32,492 bases of DNA from Rhodopseudomonas rhenobacensis (GCF_014203125.1 NZ_JACHIH010000042.1:1-32492), one strand, 5' to 3'. Numbered from the stretch's first letter, positions 1 to 7,827 are shown. The notes: generated by a model not told the origin, from the letters alone. Made by a program: numbers and translations.

Positions 1-91
1 ACAACTGGCATCGCCCCCACGGCGGCATAAAATCACAAACACCCATCAGCCGACTCGGTCTATTCGGGGACAACCTGTTGAGGCTCCACAG

Positions 92-841
92 CTAGACCAT
101 GGCGGCGAGGGTGGAGCCGAACAGATACAGCCCGAGCAGTCCCATCGCCACCAGGAACCAGCGGCGGAACTGGATCGGGTTCATCCGCGCCCGCACCAAT
201 TGACCGACGAACATGCCGGCGAAGGCGGTGGCCAACGCCACTGCGCCCGGCAGCGCGGTCGCGGTCGACAGCAGTCCCGCCTCGGTGAGATTGAACGCCT
301 GCGCCAGCGTGGCGGTGGTGAAGAACACGCCGAGCGCCTGCACCAGTTCGTCCTTCTCCAGGCCGATCGCCTGCATGAACGGCATTGAGGGGATCACCTG
401 CACCCCGGTCGCCGCGGCGACCACGCCGGTGATCAGCCCGACGATGCCGCCGAGCCATTTCTCATGGGACGGGCGGACGTGAAAGCGGGCCTGACTGAGC
501 CCGAGCCCGGCGTAGATCACCAACAGCAGTCCCAGCACCAGGGTGGCGTCGTGCGCATAGGGGCCGGTCATCAGGCCCGAGCCGGCGCGGACGCCGATAA
601 CCGTTCCGAGCATCAGCGGCCACAGCCGCCGCAGGATGTCGCGCAGATAGCCGCCGACGAAGGTCTGCCAGATATTGGTGAGGATGGCCGGCACGATCAC
701 GATCGCCAACGCCTGCGCCGGCGGCATTGCCACCGCCAGCAGCCCGATCGACACGGTGGGCAGGCCGAGCCCGATGACGCCCTTGACGAAACCCGCCAAA
801 GCGAACACCGCGGCAATCAGGATGAGCAGAGGATCGAGCAC
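92..841 (-). CDS. TauE/SafE family sulfite/organic-anion exporter
   Basis: This is a polytopic inner-membrane protein of about 249 residues, almost entirely hydrophobic. It has the N-terminal TauE/SafE pattern: a first helix leading into GFVKGVIGLGLP, then helices separated by short basic loops, and a repeated second half (GGIVGLITGVVAAATGV). The family is proposed to export sulfite, sulfoacetate or related anions, and the substrate cannot be told from sequence. The frame opens at a GTG at 874, but the family normally starts MLDPLL, so I prefer the internal GTG at 841. Neither has a good ribosome binding site. It is divergent from the LysR gene at 933, a common arrangement in which the regulator controls the exporter. 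Confidence 0.88.
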   Translation of the reverse strand: MLDPLLILIAAVFALAGFVKGVIGLGLPTVSIGLLAVAMPPAQALAIVIVPAILTNIWQTFVGGYLRDILRRLWPLMLGTVIGVRAGSGLMTGPYAHDATLVLGLLLVIYAGLGLSQARFHVRPSHEKWLGGIVGLITGVVAAATGVQVIPSMPFMQAIGLEKDELVQALGVFFTTATLAQAFNLTEAGLLSTATALPGAVALATAFAGMFVGQLVRARMNPIQFRRWFLVAMGLLGLYLFGSTLAAMV

Positions 842-932
842 GGCGCGACATTGACCGATCGCCGCGGCGCGCACAATCTGCCACTGCCGCAGTCAGCCTT
901 CGGTCTGGACGAAGGCTGCAAGGAGAGAGGGC

Positions 933-1823
933 ATGCAGTTCGATCTGGTTGACCTTCGGCTGTTCGCGGCAATCGCTGAGGCGCGCAGCATCACCCATGG
1001 CGCGGCGCGCTGCCATCTGGCGCTGGCCTCGGCCAGTGCGCGGATCAAGGCGCTGGAACAGAGCCTCGGCGTCGCGTTGTTGCTGCGCGGCCGTCGCGGC
1101 GTGACGCTGACGCCCGCCGGCGACAGCCTGCTCGATCACGCTCGCGTCGTGCTGCACGCCACCGAGGCGCTGCGCGGCGATCTGTCGGCCTATGCGCGCG
1201 GCGTGAAGGCTAGCGTGCGGCTGCTCGCCAACACCGCTGCGCTGTCGGAACATCTGCCGAAAGCGCTGGCGGCGTTTCTCGGCGCGCATCCCAATGTCAG
1301 CATCGACGTCGAGGAGCGCGAGAGCGGGGAGATCGCCGAGGCGATCGCCGCCGGCGCGGCCGACATCGGCCTCGCGATCGATCGGGCGCTGCCGGAGACG
1401 ATCGAACGATTCGCGTTTTGCGACGACCGGCTGGTGCTGGTGGCGGCGAAGGGCGACGCCGTCGCCGGCCGCCGCGCCATCGACTTCGCCGAGCTGTTGG
1501 ATCGCGACTTCATCGGACTTGAAGCCGGCAGCGCGCTGCAGGACCACCTCGGCCGCCACGCCGCGCGGCTGGGCGCGCGGCTGCGGTTCCGCGCCCGGCT
1601 GAAGCAGTTCGACGCGATCTGCCAGATGGTGGCGGCCGGCGTCGGCGTCGCGGTGGTGCCGGAGGCGGCGGCGAAACGCTGTGCCCGCACGATGCCGCTG
1701 GCGATACTGCGCATCCGCGATCCCTGGGCCAGCCGCAAGCTGGTGATCTGCGTCCGCGACCTCAAGGCGCTGCCGAAGCCGGCGCAGCAGCTCACCGACC
1801 ATCTGCGCCGCGCGGCGCGTTGA
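933..1823 (+). CDS. LysR-family transcriptional regulator
   Basis: A 296-residue protein with the LysR layout. Residues 1-60 form the winged helix-turn-helix (DLRLFAAIAEARSITHGAAR, then ARIKALEQSLGVALLLRGRRGVTLT). Residues from about 90 onward form the periplasmic-binding-like effector domain. The helix-turn-helix shows the usual family spacing, with a somewhat unusual serine/alanine-rich recognition helix (LALASASARIKALE). An AAGGAGAG ribosome site lies just upstream of the ATG. It is transcribed away from the TauE/SafE gene, so control of that exporter is the simplest inference. The effector is unknown. Confidence 0.92.
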   Translation: MQFDLVDLRLFAAIAEARSITHGAARCHLALASASARIKALEQSLGVALLLRGRRGVTLTPAGDSLLDHARVVLHATEALRGDLSAYARGVKASVRLLANTAALSEHLPKALAAFLGAHPNVSIDVEERESGEIAEAIAAGAADIGLAIDRALPETIERFAFCDDRLVLVAAKGDAVAGRRAIDFAELLDRDFIGLEAGSALQDHLGRHAARLGARLRFRARLKQFDAICQMVAAGVGVAVVPEAAAKRCARTMPLAILRIRDPWASRKLVICVRDLKALPKPAQQLTDHLRRAAR

Positions 1824-1828
1824 CGAAG

Positions 1829-1846
1829 GACGGCGCGTTTGCCGTC
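1829..1846. terminator. Short hairpin between convergent genes
   Basis: GACGGC (1829-1834) pairs with GCCGTC (1841-1846) across a six-base loop, between the end of the lysR gene and the end of hisN. There is no clear T-tract, so termination is a guess based on position. Confidence 0.35.
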
Positions 1847-1857
1847 TGAACTTCAAG

Positions 1858-2643
1858 CTAGCCGTTCAAAATCTTCATCGCGGCTTCGTGGATCCGCGGA
1901 TCGCCGGCGGCGATGATGCGGCCGCCGTGTTGCGCCGGCTGGCCGTCCCAGGTGGTGATGACGCCGCCGGCGCCGGTGACGATCGGGATCAGCGCCGCGA
2001 CGTCGTAGGGCTTCAACTCCGTCTCGATCACCAGGTCGAGGTTGCCGGCGGCCAGCATGCAGTAGGAGTAGCAATCGCCGCCGTAGCGCGACAGCCGGAC
2101 CTGGCTCTCGATCCGGCCATAGGCGGCGCGGTCGGCGTCATTCATCAACAGCGGGCTGGTGGTGTAGGTGGTGGCGTCCTGCAGCAGCGCGCAGCGCCGC
2201 ACCGCGAGGTTGCGCGCGCCCGACGGGCCGCGATAGGTCGCCGATTGGCTGTCGCCGGAGAACCGTTCGCCGATGAACGGCTGGTGCATCATGCCGTACA
2301 CCGGCGTGCCCCGGTGCAGCAGCGCGATCAGCGTGCCCCAGATCGGGAAGCCGGCGATAAAGGATTTGGTGCCGTCGATCGGGTCCAGCACCCAGACATA
2401 TTCGGCGTCTTGGTTCTCGCTGCCGAATTCCTCGCCGACGATGCCGTGCTGCGGAAAGGTCTCCTTGATCATCCGCCGCATCACCGCCTCGGCGGCGCGG
2501 TCGGCCTCGGTCACCGGATCGAATTCGTGGCCGGGCGTGCTCTTGTTGTCGATCGCCAACGAAGTTCGAAACATCGGCAGGATGGTCTCGCCGGATGAGG
2601 TCGCAAGTCGCCCGATGAAGGCAGTGAAATCGATAACCGTCAC
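1858..2643 (-). CDS. hisN: Histidinol-phosphatase, inositol-monophosphatase type
   Basis: A 261-residue member of the Mg-dependent inositol monophosphatase superfamily. Visible metal-site motifs are GEEFG (residues 70-74), DPIDGTK (87-93) and the late D in ELKPYDVAAL. The FPIWGTLIALLH and GGDCYSY segments are typical of the HisN branch, which dephosphorylates L-histidinol phosphate in histidine biosynthesis in actinobacteria and many alphaproteobacteria. The start codon is GTG at 2643, preceded by an AAGGAAG ribosome site five bases away. No other his gene is present. An IMPase acting on other sugar or inositol phosphates is the main alternative. The cytosolic location is inferred from the absence of a signal sequence. 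Confidence 0.87.
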   Translation of the reverse strand: MTVIDFTAFIGRLATSSGETILPMFRTSLAIDNKSTPGHEFDPVTEADRAAEAVMRRMIKETFPQHGIVGEEFGSENQDAEYVWVLDPIDGTKSFIAGFPIWGTLIALLHRGTPVYGMMHQPFIGERFSGDSQSATYRGPSGARNLAVRRCALLQDATTYTTSPLLMNDADRAAYGRIESQVRLSRYGGDCYSYCMLAAGNLDLVIETELKPYDVAALIPIVTGAGGVITTWDGQPAQHGGRIIAAGDPRIHEAAMKILNG

Positions 2644-2952
2644 GGAGCTTCCTTCTCAACAGCAGCGGAGCAAAGTTGATGTATGGCGTAATGCAATCCG
2701 CCGCGCCCCGCTGCTATAATTACGTCGAGGCCCCCGAGAAATCGCAAACTGGCAGGTCCGAGGGCTCCTTTCGACTTTCGGATTGGGTTGCGCTTGGGTG
2801 CGAAATCCTGTGTGGGCGGCTTCGATTTTGAGGTTGTGGAGCGTCAAACATACACTCGCCTCTCATGCGAGGCTCTTTCATTTCTTCGCAAGTTATTGAA
2901 CTAAAACGAATAAATGCAAGTTCCCTCGCGTCAATCGACGTTCTGACATGCA
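2644..2952. other. Non-coding stretch upstream of hisN
   Basis: This gap contains no convincing gene. It is richer in A and T than its surroundings. It holds a perfect TATAAT hexamer on the plus strand at 2715-2720 without a good -35 box. It also holds a small plus-strand hairpin (GCCTC 2858-2862 / GAGGC 2869-2873) followed by a T-rich stretch. The short open frames here lack ribosome sites and coding-like composition. Confidence 0.5.
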
Positions 2953-2994
2953 TTTTTGCATGGTAAAACGAGCAAAAATGCTTGCGCTTTTTGC
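2953..2994. promoter_or_regulatory. Alternating TTTTTGC/GCAAAAA motifs at the sRNA promoter
   Basis: TTTTTGC occurs at 2953-2959, its complement GCAAAAA at 2972-2978, and TTTTTGC again at 2988-2994. The last two form a 7-bp inverted repeat with a 9-bp spacer that covers the probable -35 region of the sRNA that follows. The first is part of a perfect CATGCA/TGCATG hairpin. The arrangement looks like a protein-binding site; the binding factor is unknown. Confidence 0.4.
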
Positions 2995-3010
2995 GGCGCG
3001 GTCTCATATT
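2982..3010 (+). promoter_or_regulatory. Probable sigma-70-type promoter of sRNA candidate 1
   Basis: TTGCGC (2982-2987) and CATATT (3005-3010) are separated by 17 bases. The match to consensus is moderate, and the predicted transcript start is near 3017. Confidence 0.4.
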
Positions 3011-3016
3011 GTTGCG

Positions 3017-3109
3017 GTGCGGTAGCGCCTTGCGCTATCGCTGCCCTCCTTGGGCGTTTCCTCCCTAGACTTGGGCCGCTTGCCTTCGCAAGCGGCCCTT
3101 TTTTCTTTT
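3017..3109 (+). ncRNA. Candidate trans-acting sRNA 1 with anti-Shine-Dalgarno motifs
   Basis: The predicted RNA is about 90 nt and highly structured. It has hairpin TAGCGC (3023-3028)/GCGCTA (3032-3037), and hairpin GCCC (3043-3046)/GGGC (3052-3055) whose loop region carries CCTCC. A single-stranded CCTCCCT follows at 3060-3066. It ends in an 11-bp GC-rich stem (3073-3083 with 3088-3098, loop CTTC) and a T6 tract. No open frame fits inside. CCTCC is complementary to ribosome binding sites, as in the anti-SD sRNAs of alphaproteobacteria. A second RNA in this window (15383-15496) has the same plan. The 5' end is inferred from the promoter guess; the 3' end is well defined. Confidence 0.6.
3073..3109 (+). 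terminator. Strong rho-independent terminator
   Basis: A perfect 11-bp stem, GGGCCGCTTGC with GCAAGCGGCCC, has a CTTC loop and is followed by TTTTTTCTTTT. It points in the plus direction, where no protein-coding gene ends, so it must close a non-coding transcript. Confidence 0.9.
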
Positions 3110-3174
3110 GGGAGTTGGGTTCGGCAAATCTTGTTGAAGCTGGCGTGACGATTCACCCGCGCGCACCGGCTCGA

Positions 3175-4059
3175 CTACTCGGCGGCCGCCTGAAACGAGC
3201 CGAGATCGCCGAGCGGAATCTCTGCCAGCGCGTCGGCCAGGATGGCGAAGTCGTCGATCACCTGATCGAACCGCGGGCTGCGTGCGCGCAGCCGCTCGTC
3301 CATGTAGATCGCGCGGTTGAGTTCGACCTGCACGGCGTGAAGTCCGCTCGACGGATTGCCGTAATGCTCGGTGATGAAGCCGCCGGCATAGGGCTTGTTG
3401 CGGCCGACCGAATAGCCGCGCGCCGTCATGGTCTGCTCGACCACGTCGGGCACCAGCGCGACGCAGCTCGTGCCGTAGCGATCGCCGATCACCACGTCCG
3501 GCCGTCGCGGTTCGTCGCGCGACAGCCCGATCGACGGCATCGAGTGGCAATCCACCACGATCACCGAGCCGAAGCTCTGATGCGCCTTGTTGATCAGCCG
3601 GCGCAACGCGCGGTGATACGGCTTGTACAGCGCCTCGATCCGCCCCAGCGCGTCGTCGACGTCGATCCGCTCGCGATAGATCTCCTGGCCGTCGCCGACC
3701 ACGCGCGGGATGGTGCCGAGGCCGCCGGCCACCCGCATCGAGCGGGTGTTGGCGAAACTCGGCAGCCGGCCGGCGAACATCCGCGGGTCGAGTTCGTAGG
3801 GCTCGCGATTGACGTCGATATAGGAGCGCGGAAAATGTACCCGCACCACCGGGAAGCCGCGGTCGCTGAGCCCGGCGATCAATTCGTCCATGAACGAATC
3901 TTCCGAGCGGCGCAGCGCCTCCAGATCGATGCGCGAGGCGGTCAGGAAATCCTGCGGATAGACCGAACCGGAATGCGGCGAGTTGAAAATGATCGGCGCC
4001 CGCCACTGCGCCGGTTCGACGATCTCGAAGGCAGACTGCTCACCGTCAAACTCGTTCAT
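3175..4059 (-). CDS. N-formylglutamate amidohydrolase
   Basis: A 294-residue protein of the N-formylglutamate deformylase (HutG-like) family, which hydrolyses N-formyl-L-glutamate to formate and glutamate. Family features are the N-terminal APIIFNSPHSGSVYP segment, RSEDSFMDELI, VHFPRSYIDVNREPYELDP and the histidine-containing VIVVDCHSMPS and ITEHYGNP segments, which supply metal and catalytic residues. The frame is open to 4272, but I place the start at ATG 4059. There the protein begins MNEFDGEQ, which suits the family, and a GAGGA ribosome site lies nine bases upstream. It is not in a hut cluster. It is divergent from cpdR, so its link to histidine degradation is uncertain. Confidence 0.87.
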   Translation of the reverse strand: MNEFDGEQSAFEIVEPAQWRAPIIFNSPHSGSVYPQDFLTASRIDLEALRRSEDSFMDELIAGLSDRGFPVVRVHFPRSYIDVNREPYELDPRMFAGRLPSFANTRSMRVAGGLGTIPRVVGDGQEIYRERIDVDDALGRIEALYKPYHRALRRLINKAHQSFGSVIVVDCHSMPSIGLSRDEPRRPDVVIGDRYGTSCVALVPDVVEQTMTARGYSVGRNKPYAGGFITEHYGNPSSGLHAVQVELNRAIYMDERLRARSPRFDQVIDDFAILADALAEIPLGDLGSFQAAAE

Positions 4060-4357
4060 CGTCGGCCGTCCTCGCCATGCGTCATCGTCGGCCTCGTCAG
4101 CCGCCGGCGAGGCCGCTGCATTGCTGCGAACGATTGTCGGCAATCCGCCTCGCTCTGCCAAGCGAATAAATTCTTCGATGTGGGGGAACCTGAGCATCGC
4201 GCGCAACCCCTTTGCTTTGTTGCCAGAAGCGGCGCGGGCGCGCACAGTCGGCGGGCCTCCTGGGTGTCGCACGGCATCCGATTTTCACCCGAAATTTACC
4301 AACGCTCGGTCTAACTGACCGCAGTGGTCCTCTCACCGGGTTTGACATCCAGCCGCC

Positions 4358-4717
4358 ATGCATAAAATTCTCCTCGCCGAAGACGACAACGACATGCGCC
4401 GGTTCCTGGTCAAGGCGCTGGAAAACGCCGGATTCCAAGTTTCGTCGTATGACAACGGCCTGTCAGCCTATCAGAGGCTGCGGGAAGAGCCGTTTGAAAT
4501 GCTTCTAACCGACATCGTGATGCCGGAGATGGACGGCATCGAGTTGGCGCGCCGCGCCTCCGAGCTCGATCCCGACATCAAGATCATGTTCATCACCGGG
4601 TTCGCCGCGGTGGCGCTGAATTCCGACTCCGAGGCGCCGAAAAACGCCAAGGTGTTGGCCAAGCCCGTGCACCTGCGCGAATTGGTCAGCGAAGTGAATA
4701 AGATGCTCGCGGCGTAA
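4358..4717 (+). CDS. cpdR: Cell-cycle response regulator CpdR
   Basis: A 119-residue single receiver domain with no output domain. The acidic pocket is D9/D10, the phospho-acceptor is D52 (LLTDIVMPEMDG), the switch threonine is T80 (MFITGFA) and the conserved lysine is K102 (AKPVHL). The length and the pattern FITGFAAVAL match CpdR. In Caulobacter, unphosphorylated CpdR docks on ClpX and primes ClpXP to degrade cell-cycle substrates; phosphorylation through the CckA-ChpT relay switches it off. The 298 bp upstream are shared with the divergent amidohydrolase. I see no TTAA-N7-TTAA box there. The ribosome site is weak. Confidence 0.88.
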   Translation: MHKILLAEDDNDMRRFLVKALENAGFQVSSYDNGLSAYQRLREEPFEMLLTDIVMPEMDGIELARRASELDPDIKIMFITGFAAVALNSDSEAPKNAKVLAKPVHLRELVSEVNKMLAA

Positions 4718-4735
4718 ATCTCTCTGTCAGGCTGC

Positions 4736-4764
4736 TTGCCTGCGCGCTGTGAAGCCGATATAGG
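4736..4764 (+). promoter_or_regulatory. Probable tRNA-Val promoter
   Basis: TTGCCT (4736-4741) and TATAGG (4759-4764) are separated by exactly 17 bases. This places a transcript start about 15 nt before the tRNA. Confidence 0.5.
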
Positions 4765-4787
4765 GACCCACCCGTGAAGATCTAAGA

Positions 4788-4862
4788 GGGCGCGTAGCTC
4801 AGCGGGAGAGCACCTCGTTGACATCGAGGGGGTCACAGGTTCGATCCCTGTCGCGCCCACCA
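4788..4862 (+). tRNA. tRNA-Val, anticodon GAC
   Basis: A complete 75-nt cloverleaf. The acceptor stem is GGGCGCG (4788-4794) with CGCGCCC (4852-4858), the discriminator is A and the CCA is encoded. The anticodon stem CCTCG/CGAGG encloses the loop TTGACAT, giving anticodon GAC for valine codons GUC and GUU. The T-loop GGTTCGATCC is canonical. It lies just downstream of cpdR but appears to have its own promoter. Confidence 0.96.
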
Positions 4863-5097
4863 TTGCCTGCCCTCACGACCCGCCGAACGACGCCCGCCGT
4901 ACGATTTGTCGCCCGTGGGCCACATCTCGCCGGCTCCCGGCCCTTGCGTCAAACCTATGGCATTGCAAGACGTTGATCCGCGTGGCGTTGGCGCCCGCGG
5001 TGCCGACCTGCGACCTTGTCGCGACAATCGTGACGGCCCGCGATGTTGAGAACCGCCGCAATCTGGCGCAAGCTTTGCGGTGATTTGGGCCCCGACC

Positions 5098-5886
5098 ATG
5101 CAGGCAGAACCTCAGCGATTGATCGAGACGGCGACCTCCTCGCGATTCGCGGTGACGCGAAGCTGGATCAACCGCGTCGCCACCTGGTTCAACCGCGCCA
5201 CTTTCCGGATCAAGCGCGGTACGCCGGCGGAAACTCTGGATGAGGTCGGCCGGCGCTGGCGGCTGGAGCCGAAGCCGAAGCAATTTCTGCTGCAGTTCGG
5301 CGCGACCAAACAGGGCGCGGCCTTCATCGACGAGAAAGTGCAGGCGATCAATCGCGCCGCGTTCCACCGCTCGGCGTTCGCGCTGAACGCGGCGACGCAT
5401 CTGTTGTTCGTCGATCTCGCCGCGCAACTGACGATGTCGCTGCCGGCGCTGAAAGCCGTCGCGGTCGCCGCCAATCTCGTGCTGGCGCTGGTGGCGCATT
5501 TCGAGATGCGGAAGAATTTCCGCGCGCTGGTCGCCGGCCCCAACGCGCTGCCGAAGAAGCGCCGTTTCCTCGGGCTGATGGCCAATCCGAAATACAACCG
5601 CGCGGTGAAGAAGAGTTCGAAGCCGCACGCCAAAGCGGCGTGGAAGGAAAAGTCGCTGTACCGGATGGGCTACTTCATCAATGCCGGCGCGATCTTTTTG
5701 GGCTCGCAATTCATCATTCCGCCGGAGCGGCTGGTGTTTCCGTTCGGCTTCATCACCGGCAAGATCACCGGGCTGTTTTCGACGCTGGTGATCATCTTCG
5801 ACATCTGGCGCGGGGTGCGCGCTGGCGAGGATTCCCGGCTCGCCCGCGAGCGCGAAATCGCGGTGTATCGGCATTTGGATATTTAG
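5098..5886 (+). CDS. Conserved hypothetical membrane protein
   Basis: I do not recognise a family for this 262-residue protein. It is strongly basic at the N-terminus (residues 1-70, arginine/tryptophan-rich). Two hydrophobic blocks follow: roughly residues 95-140 (THLLFVDLAAQL... VAANLVLALVAHF) and 195-245 (YFINAGAIFLGSQFIIPP... GLFSTLVIIFDIWRGV). A basic linker (PKKRRF, KKSSKPHAKAAWKEK) lies between them. This suggests two hairpins of membrane helices with the basic linker in the cytoplasm. The start is uncertain: an in-frame GTG at 5080 is possible, and neither start has a clear ribosome site. The 235 bp after the tRNA hold nothing else I can identify. Confidence 0.7.
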   Translation: MQAEPQRLIETATSSRFAVTRSWINRVATWFNRATFRIKRGTPAETLDEVGRRWRLEPKPKQFLLQFGATKQGAAFIDEKVQAINRAAFHRSAFALNAATHLLFVDLAAQLTMSLPALKAVAVAANLVLALVAHFEMRKNFRALVAGPNALPKKRRFLGLMANPKYNRAVKKSSKPHAKAAWKEKSLYRMGYFINAGAIFLGSQFIIPPERLVFPFGFITGKITGLFSTLVIIFDIWRGVRAGEDSRLAREREIAVYRHLDI

Positions 5887-5948
5887 TGCTGCTTCATTGA
5901 AGCATGGGCTGCGAAGGATAGGACTGCGCCCGCCGAAAAAACGACGCC

Positions 5949-6065
5949 GTCATTCCGGGGCGCGAGTTCGTCAGAACGAGCGAACCCGGAATCCAGTAAT
6001 CACCGCCCTGGAATACTGGATTCCGGGTTCACTCGCCGCTCGCGCGGCTCGTGCCCCGGAATGAC
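5949..6065. repeat. Palindromic intergenic repeat, family A (GTCATTCCGGGGC)
   Basis: The element begins GTCATTCCGGGGCGCGAG and ends CGTGCCCCGGAATGAC, so its outer arms are inverted. An inner inverted pair, GAACCCGGAATCCAGTA with TACTGGATTCCGGGTTC, adds a long hairpin. Related copies lie at 16211-16323 and 27159-27284. Confidence 0.85.
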
Positions 6066-6109
6066 AGCTTCATGGATGAGGAGCGCCAATCGAACTAATC
6101 ATTCTTGGA

Positions 6110-6262
6110 TCAGCCGCAATCGCCGCACCGTTCGATCGCCGCGACATCGCGGCACTGATGCCGGCCGATGGTGGCAATGGTCAGGCCGCGGCACATCCAG
6201 CTCTTGGCGATCACCCGTAAGGGATCGCGGGCGAGCTGATACAGCACATAAATATCGAGCAT
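6110..6262 (-). CDS. Small Cys-rich hypothetical protein
   Basis: A 50-residue open frame runs from ATG 6262 to TGA at 6110. It is preceded by a GGAG ribosome site seven bases before the start. The product begins MLDIYVLYQLARDP and ends ERCGDCG. Cysteines at 24, 37, 46 and 49 plus His35 give the spacing C-x12-C-x8-C-x2-C, which could bind zinc or an iron-sulfur centre. Codon choice is mostly G/C-ending, like the neighbouring genes. It follows wrbA on the same strand by about 95 bp, with a GC-rich hairpin between them. I do not recognise a family. It may be a redox-associated small protein, but that is only inference from its neighbour and its cysteines. Confidence 0.55.
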   Translation of the reverse strand: MLDIYVLYQLARDPLRVIAKSWMCRGLTIATIGRHQCRDVAAIERCGDCG

Positions 6263-6322
6263 CGCATTTCTCCGATCAGCCCAAGACACGTGGGCCGATC
6301 GGCCCGAAGTTCAAATAGGAGC

Positions 6323-6349
6323 CGGGCGGCGCTGGTAAAGCGCCGCCCG
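6323..6349 (-). terminator. GC-rich hairpin after wrbA
   Basis: A perfect 10-bp stem pairs CGGGCGGCGC (6323-6332) with GCGCCGCCCG (6340-6349) across a seven-base loop, eight bases beyond the wrbA stop codon. No T-tract follows on the minus strand, so it may attenuate or protect the 3' end rather than terminate fully. Confidence 0.5.
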
Positions 6350-6356
6350 CCAGCTA

Positions 6357-6956
6357 TCAGCCATGCAGCTTGATCGCGGTTTCGGCGATCATTTTTCCCT
6401 GATAGCGCGCGCCGCCGAGTTCGTTGGCGCTGGGTTGCCTCGCGCCGTCGCCGCCGGTGATCGTGGTGGCGCCGTAGGGCGAGCCGCCGGCGACTTCGTC
6501 GAGCGTGGTCAGCCCGCCGTAGCCGTAGTTCAGGCCGACCACCACCATGCCGAAATGCAACAGGTTGGTGATGATCGAGAACAGCGTGGTCTCCTGGCCG
6601 CCGTGCTGGCTCGCGGTCGAGGTGAAGGCGCCGCCGACCTTGCCGTGCAGCGTGCCCTTGGCCCACAGGCCGCCGGCCTGATCGAGGAAATTCGCCATCT
6701 GCGAGGTGATGCGGCCGAACCGCGTGCCGGTGCCGATGATGATGGCGTCGTAATTGGCGAGGTCGTCGACGCTGGCGATCGGCGCCGCCTGATCGAGCTT
6801 GTAGTGCGCGGCCTTGGCGACGTCGGGCGGCACCAATTCGGGAACGCGCTTGATATCGACCTGGGCGCCGGCTTCGCGGGCGCCTTCGGCGACCGCATTC
6901 GCCATGGTCTCGATGTGGCCGTACGCCGAGTAGTAAAGAACAAGAACTTTCGCCAT
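6357..6956 (-). CDS. wrbA: NAD(P)H:quinone oxidoreductase, WrbA family
   Basis: A 199-residue flavodoxin-fold enzyme that uses FMN and NAD(P)H for two-electron reduction of quinones in the cytosol. The N-terminus has the FMN phosphate loop ([14 protein letters not shown]). [10 protein letters not shown] and [15 protein letters not shown] are the characteristic WrbA segments. [21 protein letters not shown] matches the family C-terminal part, and the length is the usual one. The frame is open further upstream, but ATG 6956 begins MAKVLVLYY and is the obvious start. Upstream lies a palindromic repeat (6993-7104), so its promoter must be within or close to that element. Confidence 0.95.
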   Translation of the reverse strand: MAKVLVLYYSAYGHIETMANAVAEGAREAGAQVDIKRVPELVPPDVAKAAHYKLDQAAPIASVDDLANYDAIIIGTGTRFGRITSQMANFLDQAGGLWAKGTLHGKVGGAFTSTASQHGGQETTLFSIITNLLHFGMVVVGLNYGYGGLTTLDEVAGGSPYGATTITGGDGARQPSANELGGARYQGKMIAETAIKLHG

Positions 6957-6992
6957 GGGAATCTCCGTTGATTGAGGGTGTGAGAAAGAGTT

Positions 6993-7104
6993 CGTCATTG
7001 CGAGCCGACGGGGCGTCGCAGAGCGACGGCCCGTCGAGCGAAGCAATCCAGGGCTGCGAGTCAGCGCTGGATTGCTTCGTCGCAAGAGCTCCTCGCAATA
7101 ACGA
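6993..7104. repeat. Palindromic intergenic repeat, family B (GTCATTGCGAG)
   Basis: The left arm CGTCATTGCGAG and the right arm CTCGCAATAACG are inverted. Inside, GAAGCAATCCAG is inverted against CTGGATTGCTTC. Only one copy is seen in the window. It lies between wrbA and the end of the pirin gene. Confidence 0.75.
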
Positions 7105-7128
7105 ACGAGAGGTCCGCTTCGCCTCGCA

Positions 7129-7827
7129 TTATGCCGCGTCGACCAGCACCAGTTCGGAATCCTCCAGCGCGGTGATGGTCAGCTTGGCCTCGTCGTGGAT
7201 CGCGGCGCCGTCGCGGGCGTTGACCTTGACGCCGTTGACTTCGACGGAGCCCGCCGCCGGCACCAGATAGAGATGCCGCGCCTTGTCGGGCTGATACTCG
7301 GCGCTTTCGCCGGCTTTCAGCGTGGTGGCGAGCACCCGGGCGTCGGCGCGGATCGGCAGCGCTCCGGTGTCGGAGGCAAAGCCCGAGGCGATGGTGACGA
7401 GCTTGCCGGAACGGTCCGCCTTCGGGAACGGCTTGGCGCCCCAGGTCGGCTGGCCGCCCTTGCCGACCGGCTCGATCCAGATCTGGAAGATCCGGGTGGT
7501 TTCCGGCTCCAGATTGTATTCGGAATGCCGCACGCCGCTTCCGGCGCTCATCACCTGGACGTCGCCGGCCTCGGTGCGGCCCTTGTTGCCGAGCGAGTCC
7601 TGATGGGTGATCGCGCCATCGCGGACATAGGTGATGATTTCCATGTCCTTGTGCGGATGCGCCGGAAAGCCGGTGTTGGGGGCGATCTCGTCGTCGTTCC
7701 AGACCCGCAGGGCGCCGTGGCCCATATTCTCCGGGTCGTAGTAATTCGCGAACGAGAAGTGGTGTTTGGCGTTCAGCCAGCCGTGGTCGGCACCGCCGAG
7801 TTTGGTGAACGGACGAAGTTCAATCAT
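7129..7827 (-). CDS. Pirin family protein
   Basis: A 232-residue bicupin of the pirin (YhaK-like) type. The metal-binding set of the N-terminal cupin is visible: H57 and H59 in PAHPHKDME, then H101 and E103 in GVRHSEYN. Many bacterial pirins have quercetin 2,3-dioxygenase activity or act as redox sensors; the physiological substrate is rarely known. ATG 7827 is chosen over the longer frame to 7899. It gives the usual MIELRPF start and has a GGAGAG ribosome site four bases upstream. It is divergent from the LysR gene at 7946, the usual pirin arrangement in proteobacteria, and is probably controlled by it. Confidence 0.92.
   Translation of the reverse strand: MIELRPFTKLGGADHGWLNAKHHFSFANYYDPENMGHGALRVWNDDEIAPNTGFPAHPHKDMEIITYVRDGAITHQDSLGNKGRTEAGDVQVMSAGSGVRHSEYNLEPETTRIFQIWIEPVGKGGQPTWGAKPFPKADRSGKLVTIASGFASDTGALPIRADARVLATTLKAGESAEYQPDKARHLYLVPAAGSVEVNGVKVNARDGAAIHDEAKLTITALEDSELVLVDAA

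Noticed and set aside
2715-2720. Perfect TATAAT as promoter of another sRNA (about 2727-2885)
   Set aside because: No acceptable -35 box 16-18 bases upstream, and the downstream hairpin is only 5 bp. The evidence is too weak for a feature.
4060-4272. N-terminal extension of the N-formylglutamate amidohydrolase
   Set aside because: The upstream in-frame part has different codon use and no family match, and a good ribosome site precedes ATG 4059.
2956-4314. 452-residue plus-strand open frame
   Set aside because: It runs through a strong terminator and antisense to the amidohydrolase. It is an antisense shadow of high-GC coding sequence.
5949-6065. CRISPR or IS element interpretation of the palindromic repeats
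   Set aside because: Repeats are dispersed single copies with inverted arms, no regular spacers, no cas genes and no transposase.
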